Assembly: GCF_004353505.1 (NCBI RefSeq)
Contig: NZ_SMNQ01000007.1
Location: 1 to 64,000, forward strand
Reading direction: 5' to 3'
Origin: Streptomyces sp. WAC05374
Lineage (GTDB): Bacteria; Actinomycetota; Actinomycetes; Streptomycetales; Streptomycetaceae
Length of the DNA: 64,000 bases
The notes beneath the pieces were generated by a model, which was given only the letters and a program-made list of their open reading frames with translations, ran no database searches and was not told where the DNA came from. Each line of letters opens with the position of its first letter. Position 1 is the stretch's first letter. Positions 55,414 to 64,000 of this stretch are shown piece by piece. Both the position numbers and the translations under genes were made by a program.

Positions 55414-56058
55414 ATGGTGTCCAGACGCAGTCTCGTGCACGCCGGTGGCCTGGCCGCCGCCGCGTGGGTGCTGGGCGGGCCGGCGCGGCTCGCCGGGGCG
55501 GTGCCCGTGGAGCCTCCCCCGGTCGGGGACCACGTTCCGGCCACGGAGCTGGGCGGCAGGGCCGACTGCGTGGTGCCGTCCGGTCACGACCCGGAGGTGA
55601 TCAGGGTCGTGTACCGGGTCGGCACCGACCTGGGGGTGAACGACAAGGTCATGCTGGCCGGCTTCGAGGCCGGGTGGGTCGAGTCGCACATGAACAACCT
55701 CCCGTGCGGTCACCTGGACTCCGTCGGCGTCTTCCAGCAGCGCCCCAGCCAGGGCTGGGGCACCCGTGAGCAGTGCATGGACGTCCGCCACGCGTCCGAG
55801 TCGTTCTTCACCCGGGCCGTCGAGACCGACCGCGCCCACCCGGAGTGGACCGCCGGCCAGGTCGCGCAGGGCGTGCAGCGCTCGGCCTTCCCGGAGCGGT
55901 ACGACCAGGCGGAGGCCAAGGCCCGGGCGCTCATCGAGGAGGCACGCGCGGGCAGCGGCGAACCGGAGACGGCCCCGGAACCGATGGGTGCCCCGGCGCC
56001 CCCGCCCCCCGCCGCCGTACGTCCCGCGTTTCCCGGCGCGGTGTGCGCGGGTCCTTGA
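55414..56058 (+). CDS. Tat-secreted SLT-like (transglycosylase-like) protein
   Basis: 214 residues, ATG at 55414. MVSRRSLVHAGGLAAAAWVLGG is a twin-arginine signal. The middle domain has the order AGFEAGWVESHMNN...DSVGVFQQRPSQGWGT, which recalls the SLT/lysozyme-like folds of actinobacterial cell-wall and phage lysins: a Glu followed by GVFQQRP. A Pro-rich tail ends the protein. It probably cuts or binds peptidoglycan outside the membrane. Monocistronic. Confidence 0.75.
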   Translation: MVSRRSLVHAGGLAAAAWVLGGPARLAGAVPVEPPPVGDHVPATELGGRADCVVPSGHDPEVIRVVYRVGTDLGVNDKVMLAGFEAGWVESHMNNLPCGHLDSVGVFQQRPSQGWGTREQCMDVRHASESFFTRAVETDRAHPEWTAGQVAQGVQRSAFPERYDQAEAKARALIEEARAGSGEPETAPEPMGAPAPPPPAAVRPAFPGAVCAGP

Positions 56059-56130
56059 CCTGGCAGTTACTTTCCGGCTATGCGTGACTCCTTGGAAGTT
56101 TCCTTCATCCGGATGGCCGGAAGGAGCACC

Positions 56131-57960
56131 ATGCACCACCGAGCCACACCCACCACCCCCTCCAGACGCACCCTCCTCACCGTCACCGCCGCCGCGGCCG
56201 CGGCGGCCGCCGTCGGCGGGACGACCACCCCCGCCGGGGCCGCGAGCGGCGAGGACCGGCGCCTCAAGCGGCTGATCGCCCGCATGAGCCTGGAGGAGAA
56301 GGTCGGCCAGCTCTTCGTCATGCGGGTGTACGGGCACTCCGCCACCGCCCCCGACCAGGCCGACGTCGACGCCAACCTCAAGGAGATCGGCGTCCGTACC
56401 GCCGCCGAGCTCATCGCGAAGTACCACGTCGGCGGCATCATCTACTTCTCCTGGGCCCACAACACCCGCGACCCGCACCAGATCGCCGACCTGTCCAACG
56501 GCATCCAGCGGGCCGCGCTCGACCGGCCCGCCCCCGTACCGGTCCTGATCTCCACCGACCAGGAACACGGCATCGTCGCCCGGATAGGGGAACCCGCCAC
56601 GCTGATGCCCGGGGCCATGGCGCTCGGCGCGGGCGGCTCGCGCGCCGACGCCCGCCGTGCCGCCCGGGTGGCCGGCGCCGAGCTGGCCGCGCTGGGCATC
56701 CGGCAGAACTACGCGCCCGTCGCGGACGTCAACGTCAACCCGGCCAACCCCGTCATCGGCGTCCGCTCCTTCGGCGCCGACCCGCAGGCCGTCGCCGGGA
56801 TGGTCGCCGCCCAGGTCGGCGGGTACCAGCGGGCGGGCATCGCCGCCACGTCCAAGCACTTCCCCGGGCACGGCGACACGTCCGTCGACAGTCACTACGG
56901 CCTGCCCACGATCACCCACACCCGTGAGCAGTGGCGGACGCTCGACGCGCCGCCGTTCCGGGCCGCCATCGCCGCCGGTATCGACTCGATCATGACGGCC
57001 CACATCGTGGTCCCGGCCCTCGACCCGTCCGAGGACCCCGCCACCCTCTCCCGCCCCATCCTCACGGGCATCCTCCGCGAGCAACTCGGCTACACGGGCG
57101 TCGTCGTGACCGACTCGCTCGGCATGGAGGGCGTACGCACCAAGTACGGCGACGACCGCGTCCCCGTCCTCGCGCTCAAGGCGGGCTGCGACCAACTGCT
57201 CAACCCGCCCAAGCTGTCCGTGGCCTACCACGCCGTCCTGGAGGCCGTGCGGAACGGCGAGATCAGCGAGGCCCGGATCGAGGAATCGATTCTCCGCATC
57301 CTCCGGCTGAAGGCGAAGCTGGGCCTCTTCCACGAGCCGTACGTCACCCACGACGCCGTGGACCGCACCGTGGGCACCCGGGGCCACCTCGCGACCGCCG
57401 ACCGGATCGCCGAGCGGACCACCACCCTGCTGCTCAACGAGGGCGGACTGCTCCCGCTCAGCCCCGCCGGCCGGCCGAACCTGCTCGTCGTGGGCGCCGA
57501 CGTCGCCTCCCCCTCCGGGACGACCGGCCCGCCGACCGCCACCCTGGCCGCCGCTCTCACCGAACTCGGCTTCACCACCCGGGTGCTGCCGACCGGCACC
57601 GCCCCGACCGCCACGAAGATCGACGAGGCGGTGGCCGCCGCGGCCGGCAGGGACGCCGTGATCGTGGGCACCTACAACGTCTCGGCGACCAGCAGCCAGC
57701 GCACCCTGGTGTCCCGGCTCGCGGCCACGGGAGTCCCCGTCGTCACCGTCTCCCTCCGCAACCCGTACGACATCGCCCGCCTCGGTGGCCAGCGCGCCAC
57801 GCTCGCCACCTACTCCTGGACCGACGTCGAACTGCGGGCCGCCGCCCGGGTCATCGCGGGCCGGGCGCACCCGGAGGGCCGCCTGCCGGTGCCCGTCCAG
57901 AGCGCGGACGACCCGGCCCAGGTGCTGTATCCGATGGGCTACGGCCTGACGTACCCGTAG
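56131..57960 (+). CDS. Tat-secreted glycoside hydrolase family 3 (NagZ-like beta-N-acetylhexosaminidase)
   Basis: 609 residues, ATG at 56131 with GGAG 4 nt upstream; an ATG at 56113 would add six residues. Twin-arginine signal SRRTLLTV followed by an alanine run. GH3 domain with the NagZ-subfamily motif KHFPGHGDTSVDSHYG (242-257) and catalytic nucleophile Asp328 (VVVTDSLGM). A C-terminal GH3 domain follows. NagZ-type enzymes release N-acetylglucosamine from peptidoglycan or chitin fragments; here it acts outside the cell. It follows an SLT-like protein, so both may serve wall turnover. Confidence 0.92.
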   Translation: MHHRATPTTPSRRTLLTVTAAAAAAAAVGGTTTPAGAASGEDRRLKRLIARMSLEEKVGQLFVMRVYGHSATAPDQADVDANLKEIGVRTAAELIAKYHVGGIIYFSWAHNTRDPHQIADLSNGIQRAALDRPAPVPVLISTDQEHGIVARIGEPATLMPGAMALGAGGSRADARRAARVAGAELAALGIRQNYAPVADVNVNPANPVIGVRSFGADPQAVAGMVAAQVGGYQRAGIAATSKHFPGHGDTSVDSHYGLPTITHTREQWRTLDAPPFRAAIAAGIDSIMTAHIVVPALDPSEDPATLSRPILTGILREQLGYTGVVVTDSLGMEGVRTKYGDDRVPVLALKAGCDQLLNPPKLSVAYHAVLEAVRNGEISEARIEESILRILRLKAKLGLFHEPYVTHDAVDRTVGTRGHLATADRIAERTTTLLLNEGGLLPLSPAGRPNLLVVGADVASPSGTTGPPTATLAAALTELGFTTRVLPTGTAPTATKIDEAVAAAAGRDAVIVGTYNVSATSSQRTLVSRLAATGVPVVTVSLRNPYDIARLGGQRATLATYSWTDVELRAAARVIAGRAHPEGRLPVPVQSADDPAQVLYPMGYGLTYP

Positions 57961-58035
57961 CGCAATCCCCCACGACGCGTCTGGCGTGTGCCCGCCACGG
58001 CGGGCCACGCTGGACGCGAGGAACGGGGGTCCGGC

Positions 58036-58629
58036 ATGCCTCGGCGACGAATCGTGGGCGTCCTGCTGCTGGCGGTGGCGTTCACCACCAACTGCGGGCC
58101 GGCGGGCGGGGACGCGCACGCCGGCCGCCGGGAGACCGTCCCCGGCCCCGGCGAGGTCTTCCTCGCGGCCGGCGAGTGCACCACCCGCGGCCGCGACTTC
58201 CGCGAGGTTCCCTGCGGCGGCGACCGAGCGGTGGCGCGGGTGCTGACACGGCACGGGCGGCCGGCGGCCGACGGACCGGTCTGCCCCCGCACCACCGACT
58301 TCGTGCTGCACGTCTCCGAGAACCACCCGGCCGCCGACGAGGACGGCGACGGGTCGGTGCCACGGGGCTACGCCTGCATGCGCAACCTCCGGCCGCCGCA
58401 CCCGGGCGATCCCGGGGGCGGCGGCGGGCCGTACACCCTCGTCGGCGACTGCCTGGGCGGCGCGGGCCGGGGCCGGGTCGAGGAGACCGCGTGCGACGGC
58501 TCGGGGGCCCGGCGGCCCGCGTACCGGGTGGTGGAGGCCGTCGAACGGCGGTCGTCGTGCCCGGCGGCGACGGACCTGTACGTGCGGCTCGGCGGTGAGC
58601 GGCCGGTGGGCTGCGCGCGCCGCCTGTGA
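58036..58629 (+). CDS. Cysteine-rich secreted protein, unknown
   Basis: 197 residues, ATG at 58036 with GGGGG 7 nt upstream. N-terminal hydrophobic segment (IVGVLLLAVAFTTNCG) is a signal peptide; the cysteine after TTN does not fit a lipobox well. Eight further cysteines in pairs (GECTTRGRDFREVPC, CPRT...YACM, GDCL...ETAC, SSCP...GCAR) suggest disulfide-bonded repeats of about 40 residues. I do not recognise a family. Convergent with the S37 peptidase gene. Confidence 0.75.
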   Translation: MPRRRIVGVLLLAVAFTTNCGPAGGDAHAGRRETVPGPGEVFLAAGECTTRGRDFREVPCGGDRAVARVLTRHGRPAADGPVCPRTTDFVLHVSENHPAADEDGDGSVPRGYACMRNLRPPHPGDPGGGGGPYTLVGDCLGGAGRGRVEETACDGSGARRPAYRVVEAVERRSSCPAATDLYVRLGGERPVGCARRL

Positions 58630-58653
58630 GCGGCGCGCGCGGCCCCGGACGCC

Positions 58654-60072
58654 TTACGGGCGCAGCGTCATCTCGTGCCGCGGATCCCGCTTGTCCAGGC
58701 GCGGGTCGTACGTGGTCAGCGGTGCCGCGCGCCCCGGGTCGGCCGGGGCGACGCCCGCCCAGGCCAGGATGCGGGCCGTCGCCCTGGTCCGCTCGGCCTC
58801 GGCGAGGGCCGCCACGTTGGCGCCGTGGTTGGCACCCGGCGCGGTCATCACGTAGGAGTCCCGGGCGCCCTTGTCGACGCGGAACTTCTCGGCGCCCCAC
58901 GGGTCGTTGCCGCCGTACACGAAGAGCATGCCGCGCCCCTGGGTGCGCACCCAGGTGTCGACGTCGCGCATCACCCACGGCTTGAACCGCACGGGGATGT
59001 CACGCGGCACGAAGTTCCGGGCGGGCTGGTAGCCGTACCGGGTCAGGCCCTTGAGGTGCTCCATGCGCATGCTGGGGGAGCCCAGTTCGGTGGCGGCCTG
59101 GTAGTAGTACGGCGTGTACGGCTCCAGGCCCTGGTCGCTGTAGAAGGACCAGCCGGAGTACGTGTCGATGGTGTCGAACACGGCCTGGTCGGTGGCGGTG
59201 GCCGCGTCCGGGACCGAGGCGCAGTCGGCCTCGGTGTGGTACTGCCAGAAGCCCCAGACGAAGTCGAGGACGACCGCCTCGTACGCCTTGTCCAGGCTGC
59301 CCACGGTGGTGAAGGTCGCGCCCTCGGCCTCGGCCCGGGCGCGGTACATCTCCTGGAGCGGCGCGCGGCGGACGAGCGCCTCACGCTGGAGGGCGTTGAG
59401 CCGGTCGCGGCACTCCTGGGTGGAGACGGTCGCGAAGAACCGGTCGTAGGCCGCGTCCTCCTTTTCCACCACGTCGTTGGGGGCGACGTAGGCGACGACG
59501 CCGTCCATGTCACGCGGGTAGAAGCGCTCGTAGTACGTGGCGGTCATGCCGCCCTTGGACGCGCCGGTGGCGAGCCACTTGCGGTCGTAGATCTTCTTCA
59601 GCGCGGTGAAGATCCGGTGCTGGTCGGAGGCCGCCTGCCAGATGTCCAGCTTCGACCAGTCGGCGGGCTGGGGGCGGGACGGGGTGAAGAAACGGTACTC
59701 CATGGAGACCTGGTTGCCGTCCACGATCCGCGTCGGCTCGGCCCGCCCGGGGCGGGTGCTGACGGCGTACCCGCTCGTGTGGAAGACGGTGGGGCGGGCG
59801 GTGTCCTTGTGCAGCAGGGTCAGGCGCTGCTGGAACGTGCCCTTGGAGCGGTCCCGGTGGTCGACCGGCTGGGTGTAGGTGAGGACGAAATAGCGGTAGC
59901 CGGGATAGGGCTTCTCCTCGAGCAGGGTCATCCCCGGGATCGCCAGGATGCGGTCCTTGATGTCGGTGGTCGTGCCGCTGTCGGCGGTACCGGCGGCGGT
60001 GGCCGTTCCGGCCGCGCTCACGGTGCCTATGAGCACCATGAGGGACAGCAGCCATCTGAGCGCCTTGCGCAT
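58654..60072 (-). CDS. Secreted S37-family serine peptidase (tripeptidyl aminopeptidase type)
   Basis: 472 residues, ATG at 60072 with GGAGGGTGA directly upstream, ending in a rare TAA. Signal peptide to about residue 26. Alpha/beta hydrolase with nucleophile Ser172 (GASKGGM), Asp in VYGGNDPWG and His in GANHGAN. Length and motifs match Streptomyces prolyl tri/tetrapeptidyl aminopeptidases of peptidase family S37 (PS-10). It removes short N-terminal peptides outside the cell. Monocistronic. Confidence 0.9.
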   Translation of the reverse strand: MRKALRWLLSLMVLIGTVSAAGTATAAGTADSGTTTDIKDRILAIPGMTLLEEKPYPGYRYFVLTYTQPVDHRDRSKGTFQQRLTLLHKDTARPTVFHTSGYAVSTRPGRAEPTRIVDGNQVSMEYRFFTPSRPQPADWSKLDIWQAASDQHRIFTALKKIYDRKWLATGASKGGMTATYYERFYPRDMDGVVAYVAPNDVVEKEDAAYDRFFATVSTQECRDRLNALQREALVRRAPLQEMYRARAEAEGATFTTVGSLDKAYEAVVLDFVWGFWQYHTEADCASVPDAATATDQAVFDTIDTYSGWSFYSDQGLEPYTPYYYQAATELGSPSMRMEHLKGLTRYGYQPARNFVPRDIPVRFKPWVMRDVDTWVRTQGRGMLFVYGGNDPWGAEKFRVDKGARDSYVMTAPGANHGANVAALAEAERTRATARILAWAGVAPADPGRAAPLTTYDPRLDKRDPRHEMTLRP

Positions 60073-60153
60073 TCACCCTCCACGTGGGTTTGCGGTGGTC
60101 GCCGCGAACCTAGTGGGGTCAACACGTCTGCCGCCAGCCCCTGTTGGCGGGTG

Positions 60154-60561
60154 TCAGCAGAGTATCCAGCCGGTGGAGGCGCCCTTCCCGGCGACGGAGC
60201 CGGACGCGCGGACGCAGCGGTTGAGGGCGTGGACGGTGACCGGCCCGGCCTGCCGGGTGAAGGCGCCCGCGTCGACGGCGGCGCGTCCGCCGCGCGGCTG
60301 GATGGACACCGCCATGGCGCGGCGGGTGCCCGGCTTCTTGGCGATGGTCATGGCGCACGCGTACTGGCGGTTCTTGTACACGCGCAGCTCGCCCGTGCTG
60401 AAGGCCACCGTCTTGACCAGACGCCCGGAGCAGGCGGTGGACGCCGCCTCGGCCCGTGGCGTGCCGGGTCCCGCGAGGACGAGGAGACCCGTGGCGACGA
60501 GCACCGCGAGGGCATGCATGAGCAGTCGTCCTGTCCCGGCCGTGGCCATCCCACCGAACAC
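60154..60561 (-). CDS. Small secreted protein, unknown
   Basis: 135 residues from the GTG at 60561, chosen because AAGGAG lies 8 nt upstream; an ATG at 60597 lies before that site. A signal peptide (to about residue 38, AEAAS) precedes a basic beta-rich mature part with four cysteines, probably two disulfides. I do not recognise a family. It lies after two very small genes on the same strand. Confidence 0.65.
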   Translation of the reverse strand: MFGGMATAGTGRLLMHALAVLVATGLLVLAGPGTPRAEAASTACSGRLVKTVAFSTGELRVYKNRQYACAMTIAKKPGTRRAMAVSIQPRGGRAAVDAGAFTRQAGPVTVHALNRCVRASGSVAGKGASTGWILC

Positions 60562-60578
60562 GCTTGCTCTCCTTCGCC

Positions 60579-60854
60579 TCATGAGCGTACGTGCGTACGA
60601 CGCACTGGAGCGCCGAACGGTTGCCCCGGCGGCTCCGGGCGTGGTCCAGACACCCCCTGGGCGTGACTGAGGATCGCGCACAGCGCGAGGGCCTCGAAGC
60701 CGAGCTGCGCCCGGAAGGCGCCCCCGCGCACGGCGTCCGTCCGCGCCCCCCGGTCGGGCGTGACCAGCGCGATCACCCACAGCACGCCGGCGGCCACCGC
60801 GCTCAGGAGCCACACCCGGCCCGGCATGCCCACGCAGCTCTCGCCGCCCTGCAC
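60579..60854 (-). CDS. Small membrane protein, unknown
   Basis: 91 residues from the GTG at 60854 (or 82 from the ATG at 60827; neither has a strong ribosome binding site). Two hydrophobic segments (VWLLSAVAAGVLWVIALV and LGFEALALCAIL). The start lies 3 bp after the stop of a 48-residue gene, so the two are probably co-translated. The C-terminal tail is Pro/Arg-rich. Function unknown; might be a real gene or partly a shadow. Confidence 0.5.
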   Translation of the reverse strand: MQGGESCVGMPGRVWLLSAVAAGVLWVIALVTPDRGARTDAVRGGAFRAQLGFEALALCAILSHAQGVSGPRPEPPGQPFGAPVRRTHVRS

Positions 60855-60857
60855 GAC

Positions 60858-61004
60858 TCATCCGGACGCCCGGTCGGAGAACAGTGTCAGGAACCCGGTC
60901 AGCGCGCTGGCGGGCAGGAACGCCACGGCGGCGATCGTGGCGCGCACGCGCACGCGACGGGCGGGACCGGAGGGCGCCGGGAAGCCGGCCGGGTCGGAGC
61001 TCAT
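60858..61004 (-). CDS. 48-residue membrane-associated small protein
   Basis: ATG at 61004, a GGGATGGGG site upstream, stop TGA at 60858-60860. Pro-rich N-terminus, a basic patch (RRVRVR), then one hydrophobic helix (TIAAVAFLPASALTGFLTLF) and a short tail. The codon choice follows the GC-at-third-position rule. It forms a pair with the 91-residue gene. Function unknown. Confidence 0.55.
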   Translation of the reverse strand: MSSDPAGFPAPSGPARRVRVRATIAAVAFLPASALTGFLTLFSDRASG

Positions 61005-61073
61005 GGCCCCATCCCACCGCCCGCCGGGCCCCGCCGGATGCGCCCGCCTACTCAGACGCCCGGGCGCCGGTAC

Positions 61074-64000
61074 TCACGCGGTCGCCGCCGGGGCCCCCGC
61101 CGGCGCCTCGCCGATGAAGGTGCGCCACAGCTCCGCGTACCGGCCGCCGCGGGCCAGCAGCTCGTCATGGGTGCCGTCCTCGGCGACACGGCCGCCGTCC
61201 ATGACGACCACCCGGTCGGCGCGGGCGGCCGTGGTGAGCCGGTGGGCGACGACCAGGGTCGTACGGCGCCCGGCGAGACGGTCGGTGGCGGCGTTGACCT
61301 GGGCCTCCGTGGCCAGGTCCAGCGCGGCCGTCGCCTCGTCCAGCAGCAGCACGTCCGGGTCGACCAGCTCGGCGCGTGCCAGGGCGATCAACTGCCGCTG
61401 GCCCGCCGACAGGTTCCGCCCGCGCTCGGCGACCTCGTGCAGGTACCCGCCCTCCAGGGTGGCGATCATGTCGTGGGCGCCGACCGCCCGGGCGGCCGCC
61501 TCCACCTCCGCGTCACTCGCCCCGGGCCGCCCGTAGGCGATGGCGTCGCGCACCGTCCCGGCGAACAGGTACGCCTCCTGGGGCACGACGCCGAGCCGGT
61601 GGCGGTACGCGGTGAGGTCGAGGTCCCGCAGGTCGGTGCCGTCGGCGGTGACCCGGCCGGACGTCGGGTCGTAGAACCGGGCGACCAGCTTGACCAGCGT
61701 CGACTTGCCGGCGCCCGTCTCGCCGACGAACGCGACGGTCTGCCCGGCCGGGATACGCAGGTCCACGCCCGTCAGGGCCGACTCGTCGTCCCCGTACGCG
61801 AAGGAGACGTCCTCGAAGACGATCTCGCCCCGCAGGGAGGGCACCGGCAGCGGCTTCGCCGGAGCGGGCGTGGACGTCCTCTCCCGCAGCAGCTCCTGCA
61901 TCCGCCCCAGCGACACGGCCGCCTGCTGGTAGCCGTCGAAGACCTGGGAGAGCTGCTGCACGGGCGCGAAGAACAGGTCGATGTACAGCAGGTACGCGAC
62001 GAGGGCACCGGTCGTCAGCGTCCCGGCCTCCACCCGCCCCGCGCCGACGATCAGCACGGCCGCCGCGGCCACCGACGACAGGAGCTGCACGAAGGGGAAG
62101 TAGACGGAGATCAGCCACTGGCCGCGCACGCGCGCCGCCCGGTACTCCGCGCTCCGCGCCGCGAAGCCCTCCGCGCCCGACCGCTCCCGGCGGAACGCCT
62201 GCACGATCCGCAGCCCGGACACCGACTCCTGGAGGTCGGCGTTGACGACGCTGATCCGCTCCCGCGCCAGCTCGTACGCCTTCACGCTGGAGCGGCGGAA
62301 GAAGAACGTGCCGATGACGAGCACCGGCAGGGTCGCGAAGACCACCAGGGCGAGCTGCACGTCGATCACGACCAGCGCGATCATGATGCCGAAGAAGGTC
62401 ACCAGCGACACGAACGCGGTGACGAGCCCGGTCTGGAGGAACGTCGACAGGGCGTCCACGTCCGTCGTCATCCGGGTCATGATCCGCCCGGTCAGCTCGC
62501 GCTCGTAGTAGTCCAGCCCCAGGCGCTGGAGCTGCGCGAAGATCTTCAGGCGCAGCGCGTACAGCACCCGCTCGCCGGTCCGGCCGGTCATCCGGATCTC
62601 ACCGGTCTGCGCCGCCCACTGCACCAGCACCGTCACCAGCGCCAGCCCGGACGCCGCCCACACCGCGCCCAGTGCGGCCTGCTCGACGCCCTCGTCGATG
62701 CCGTGCCGGATCAGGATCGGCAGCAGCAGGCCCATGCCCGCGTCGACGGCGACGAGCGCCAGGCTCACCAGCAGGGCCGCCCCGAAGCCGCGCAGCAGCC
62801 TGCGCAGCCCGTAGGACTCCTCGGGCGTGACCGCCCGCGCCTCGTCGACCGCCGGGGTGTCCGTCGCCGGGGGCAGCGCCTCCACCTGGGCGAGCAGCTC
62901 GGGCGTGGCGCCCGGCGCGGCCGACTCCTCGGCGGGCCGCTCCCGCTCCCACAGGGCGGGCGTGATGCCCCGCTCCGCGTCGAACTCGGCGTCCAGCTCC
63001 TCGCGCACCGAGCGGTCCTCGGGCACCTCCAGGGGCAGGGCGTGGCCGGGCGAGACACCGCCCAGCTCCTCGGGGTCGGTCAGCAGCCTGCGGTAGAGCG
63101 CCGAGCGCCGCTCCAGCTCCTCGTGGGTGCCGATGTCGGACAGCCGCCCGTCGTCGAGGACGGCGATCCGGTCGGCGAGGTTCAGGGTGGAGCGGCGGTG
63201 CGCGATCAGCAGGGTGGTGCGCCCGGCCATGACGGACCGCAGCGCCTCGTGGATCTCGTGCTCGACGCGGGCGTCGACGGCCGAGGTGGCGTCGTCCAGG
63301 AGCAGCAGTCTGGGGTCGGTGAGGATGGCGCGGGCCAGGGCGATGCGCTGGCGCTGTCCGCCGGACAGGGTCAGCCCGTGCTCGCCGACCTTGGTGTCGT
63401 AGCCGTCGGGCAGGGCGGTGATGAACCCGTCCGCCTGCGCGGCCCGGGCCGCCGTACGGATCTCTGCGTCGGTGGCGTCCGGCCTGCCGTAGGCGATGTT
63501 GGCGCGGACGGTGTCGGAGAAGAGGAAGCTGTCCTCCGGTACGAGGCCGATGGCGGCCCGCAGCGACGCGAGGGTCAGCTCGCGCACGTCGTGCCCGCCG
63601 ACCAGGACGGCGCCGTGTGTCACGTCGTAGAAGCGCGGCAGGAGCAGCGAGACGGTCGACTTGCCGCTGCCGGAGGAGCCGACGACGGCGACGGTCTCGC
63701 CGGGGCGGATCTCCAGCGAGAAGCCGTCGAGGACGGGGTGCCCGTCCTCGTACGCGAACGACACGTCGTCGAACTCGACGCTCGCCGGGGCGTCCGCCGG
63801 GAGCTCCTTGGTCCCGTCCTGGATCACCGGTTCGGTGTCGATGAGCTCCAGGACGCGCTCGACGCCCGCGCGGGCCTGCTGGCCGACGGTGAGGACCATG
63901 GCGAGCATGCGGACCGGGCCGACGAGCTGTGCCAGGTAGGTGGAGAAGGCGACGAACGTACCGAGGGTGATCTGCCCGCGGGTGGCCAGCCAGCCGCCGA
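61074..64000 (-). CDS. Full-length ABC exporter, two TMD-NBD halves in one chain (5' end outside window)
   Basis: 975 codons are visible and the frame is open to base 64000, so the first membrane domain is truncated. NBD1: Walker A GSSGSGKST, LSGGQRQRIALARAI, Walker B LLLLDDATSAVD. A charged ~90-residue linker leads to a second six-helix membrane domain. NBD2: [39 protein letters not shown]1 has Asp for the catalytic Glu, and NBD2 has LSAGQ, so one ATP site is degenerate as in heterodimeric exporters. A complete protein would be ~1250 residues, like mycobacterial Rv0194-type pumps. Likely multidrug or lipid export; substrate unknown. Confidence 0.92.
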   Translation of the reverse strand, partial: GGWLATRGQITLGTFVAFSTYLAQLVGPVRMLAMVLTVGQQARAGVERVLELIDTEPVIQDGTKELPADAPASVEFDDVSFAYEDGHPVLDGFSLEIRPGETVAVVGSSGSGKSTVSLLLPRFYDVTHGAVLVGGHDVRELTLASLRAAIGLVPEDSFLFSDTVRANIAYGRPDATDAEIRTAARAAQADGFITALPDGYDTKVGEHGLTLSGGQRQRIALARAILTDPRLLLLDDATSAVDARVEHEIHEALRSVMAGRTTLLIAHRRSTLNLADRIAVLDDGRLSDIGTHEELERRSALYRRLLTDPEELGGVSPGHALPLEVPEDRSVREELDAEFDAERGITPALWERERPAEESAAPGATPELLAQVEALPPATDTPAVDEARAVTPEESYGLRRLLRGFGAALLVSLALVAVDAGMGLLLPILIRHGIDEGVEQAALGAVWAASGLALVTVLVQWAAQTGEIRMTGRTGERVLYALRLKIFAQLQRLGLDYYERELTGRIMTRMTTDVDALSTFLQTGLVTAFVSLVTFFGIMIALVVIDVQLALVVFATLPVLVIGTFFFRRSSVKAYELARERISVVNADLQESVSGLRIVQAFRRERSGAEGFAARSAEYRAARVRGQWLISVYFPFVQLLSSVAAAAVLIVGAGRVEAGTLTTGALVAYLLYIDLFFAPVQQLSQVFDGYQQAAVSLGRMQELLRERTSTPAPAKPLPVPSLRGEIVFEDVSFAYGDDESALTGVDLRIPAGQTVAFVGETGAGKSTLVKLVARFYDPTSGRVTADGTDLRDLDLTAYRHRLGVVPQEAYLFAGTVRDAIAYGRPGASDAEVEAAARAVGAHDMIATLEGGYLHEVAERGRNLSAGQRQLIALARAELVDPDVLLLDEATAALDLATEAQVNAATDRLAGRRTTLVVAHRLTTAARADRVVVMDGGRVAEDGTHDELLARGGRYAELWRTFIGEAPAGAPAATA

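Noticed and set aside
54271..58401. A 1376-codon open frame on the minus strand
   Set aside because: Runs opposite the isomerase, SLT-like and GH3 genes; no domain and biased composition.
58036..58629. Lipoprotein call for the Cys-rich protein
   Set aside because: The residues before the cysteine (TTN) do not fit a lipobox.

Overview
This window looks like the chromosome of a Streptomyces or a close filamentous actinomycete. The DNA is very GC-rich, with third codon positions almost always G or C. GTG and TTG starts and 4-base ATGA/GTGA overlaps are common. Several genes are Streptomyces hallmarks: paralogous SsbB, the dynamin pair DynA/DynB, a sortase-E-type LAETG surface protein, twin-arginine secreted enzymes, and a leaderless-looking promoter. 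I found only one in-frame TTA (bldA-type) codon in a supported gene.

Layout. 1-4079: a PP2C phosphatase (5' end outside the window), a VWA protein and an FHA protein, two of them with zinc ribbons; a Ser/Thr phospho-signalling module. 4076-5630: an isoaspartyl-methyltransferase-like protein and a group II truncated haemoglobin. 5793-16143: two MacB/FtsX-type ABC systems, the second with a TTA codon in its first permease and an AbrB-like tail on its ATPase. 16154-18919 (minus): EttA, a hotdog thioesterase and an unknown protein. 19170-24948 (minus): a thioester (TQXA) cell-wall protein, SsbB, DynB and DynA. 25254-25326: tRNA-Arg(TCT). 25744-29359 (minus): class F sortase, DUF4142 protein, DUF1772 protein and a YfbK-like VWA lipoprotein. 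29620-36420: a LuxR-type regulator, an ABC system whose ATPase is fused to an extracytoplasmic hydrolase, an acetyltransferase, a subtilase and a DUF4291 protein.

36485-43598 holds a myo-inositol catabolic operon (iolC, an aldolase-like gene, iolB, iolD, mmsA) behind a good promoter and divergent from an IolE-like gene. 43673-45764 has a secreted barrel protein, a 66-residue HTH protein, an acetyltransferase and copZ behind a CsoR-type operator. 45774-46192 contains no convincing protein gene, but has a promoter-like element, a hairpin, direct repeats and a strong terminator: a candidate non-coding RNA or leader. 46193-49891 is citrate synthase and a RecD2-like helicase. 50104-55272 is a sugar-catabolic cluster around a LacI-type regulator with a palindromic operator: a Gfo/Idh/MocA oxidoreductase, a DUF993 aldolase-like protein and two TIM-barrel isomerases; the substrate is unknown to me. 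55414-61004 is mostly secreted enzymes (SLT-like, GH3/NagZ-like, S37 peptidase) and small unknown proteins. 61074-64000 is a full-length ABC exporter running out of the window.

Functions are from reading the proteins and recalling families; no search was run. Start sites are my choice from ribosome binding sites, overlaps and family length.
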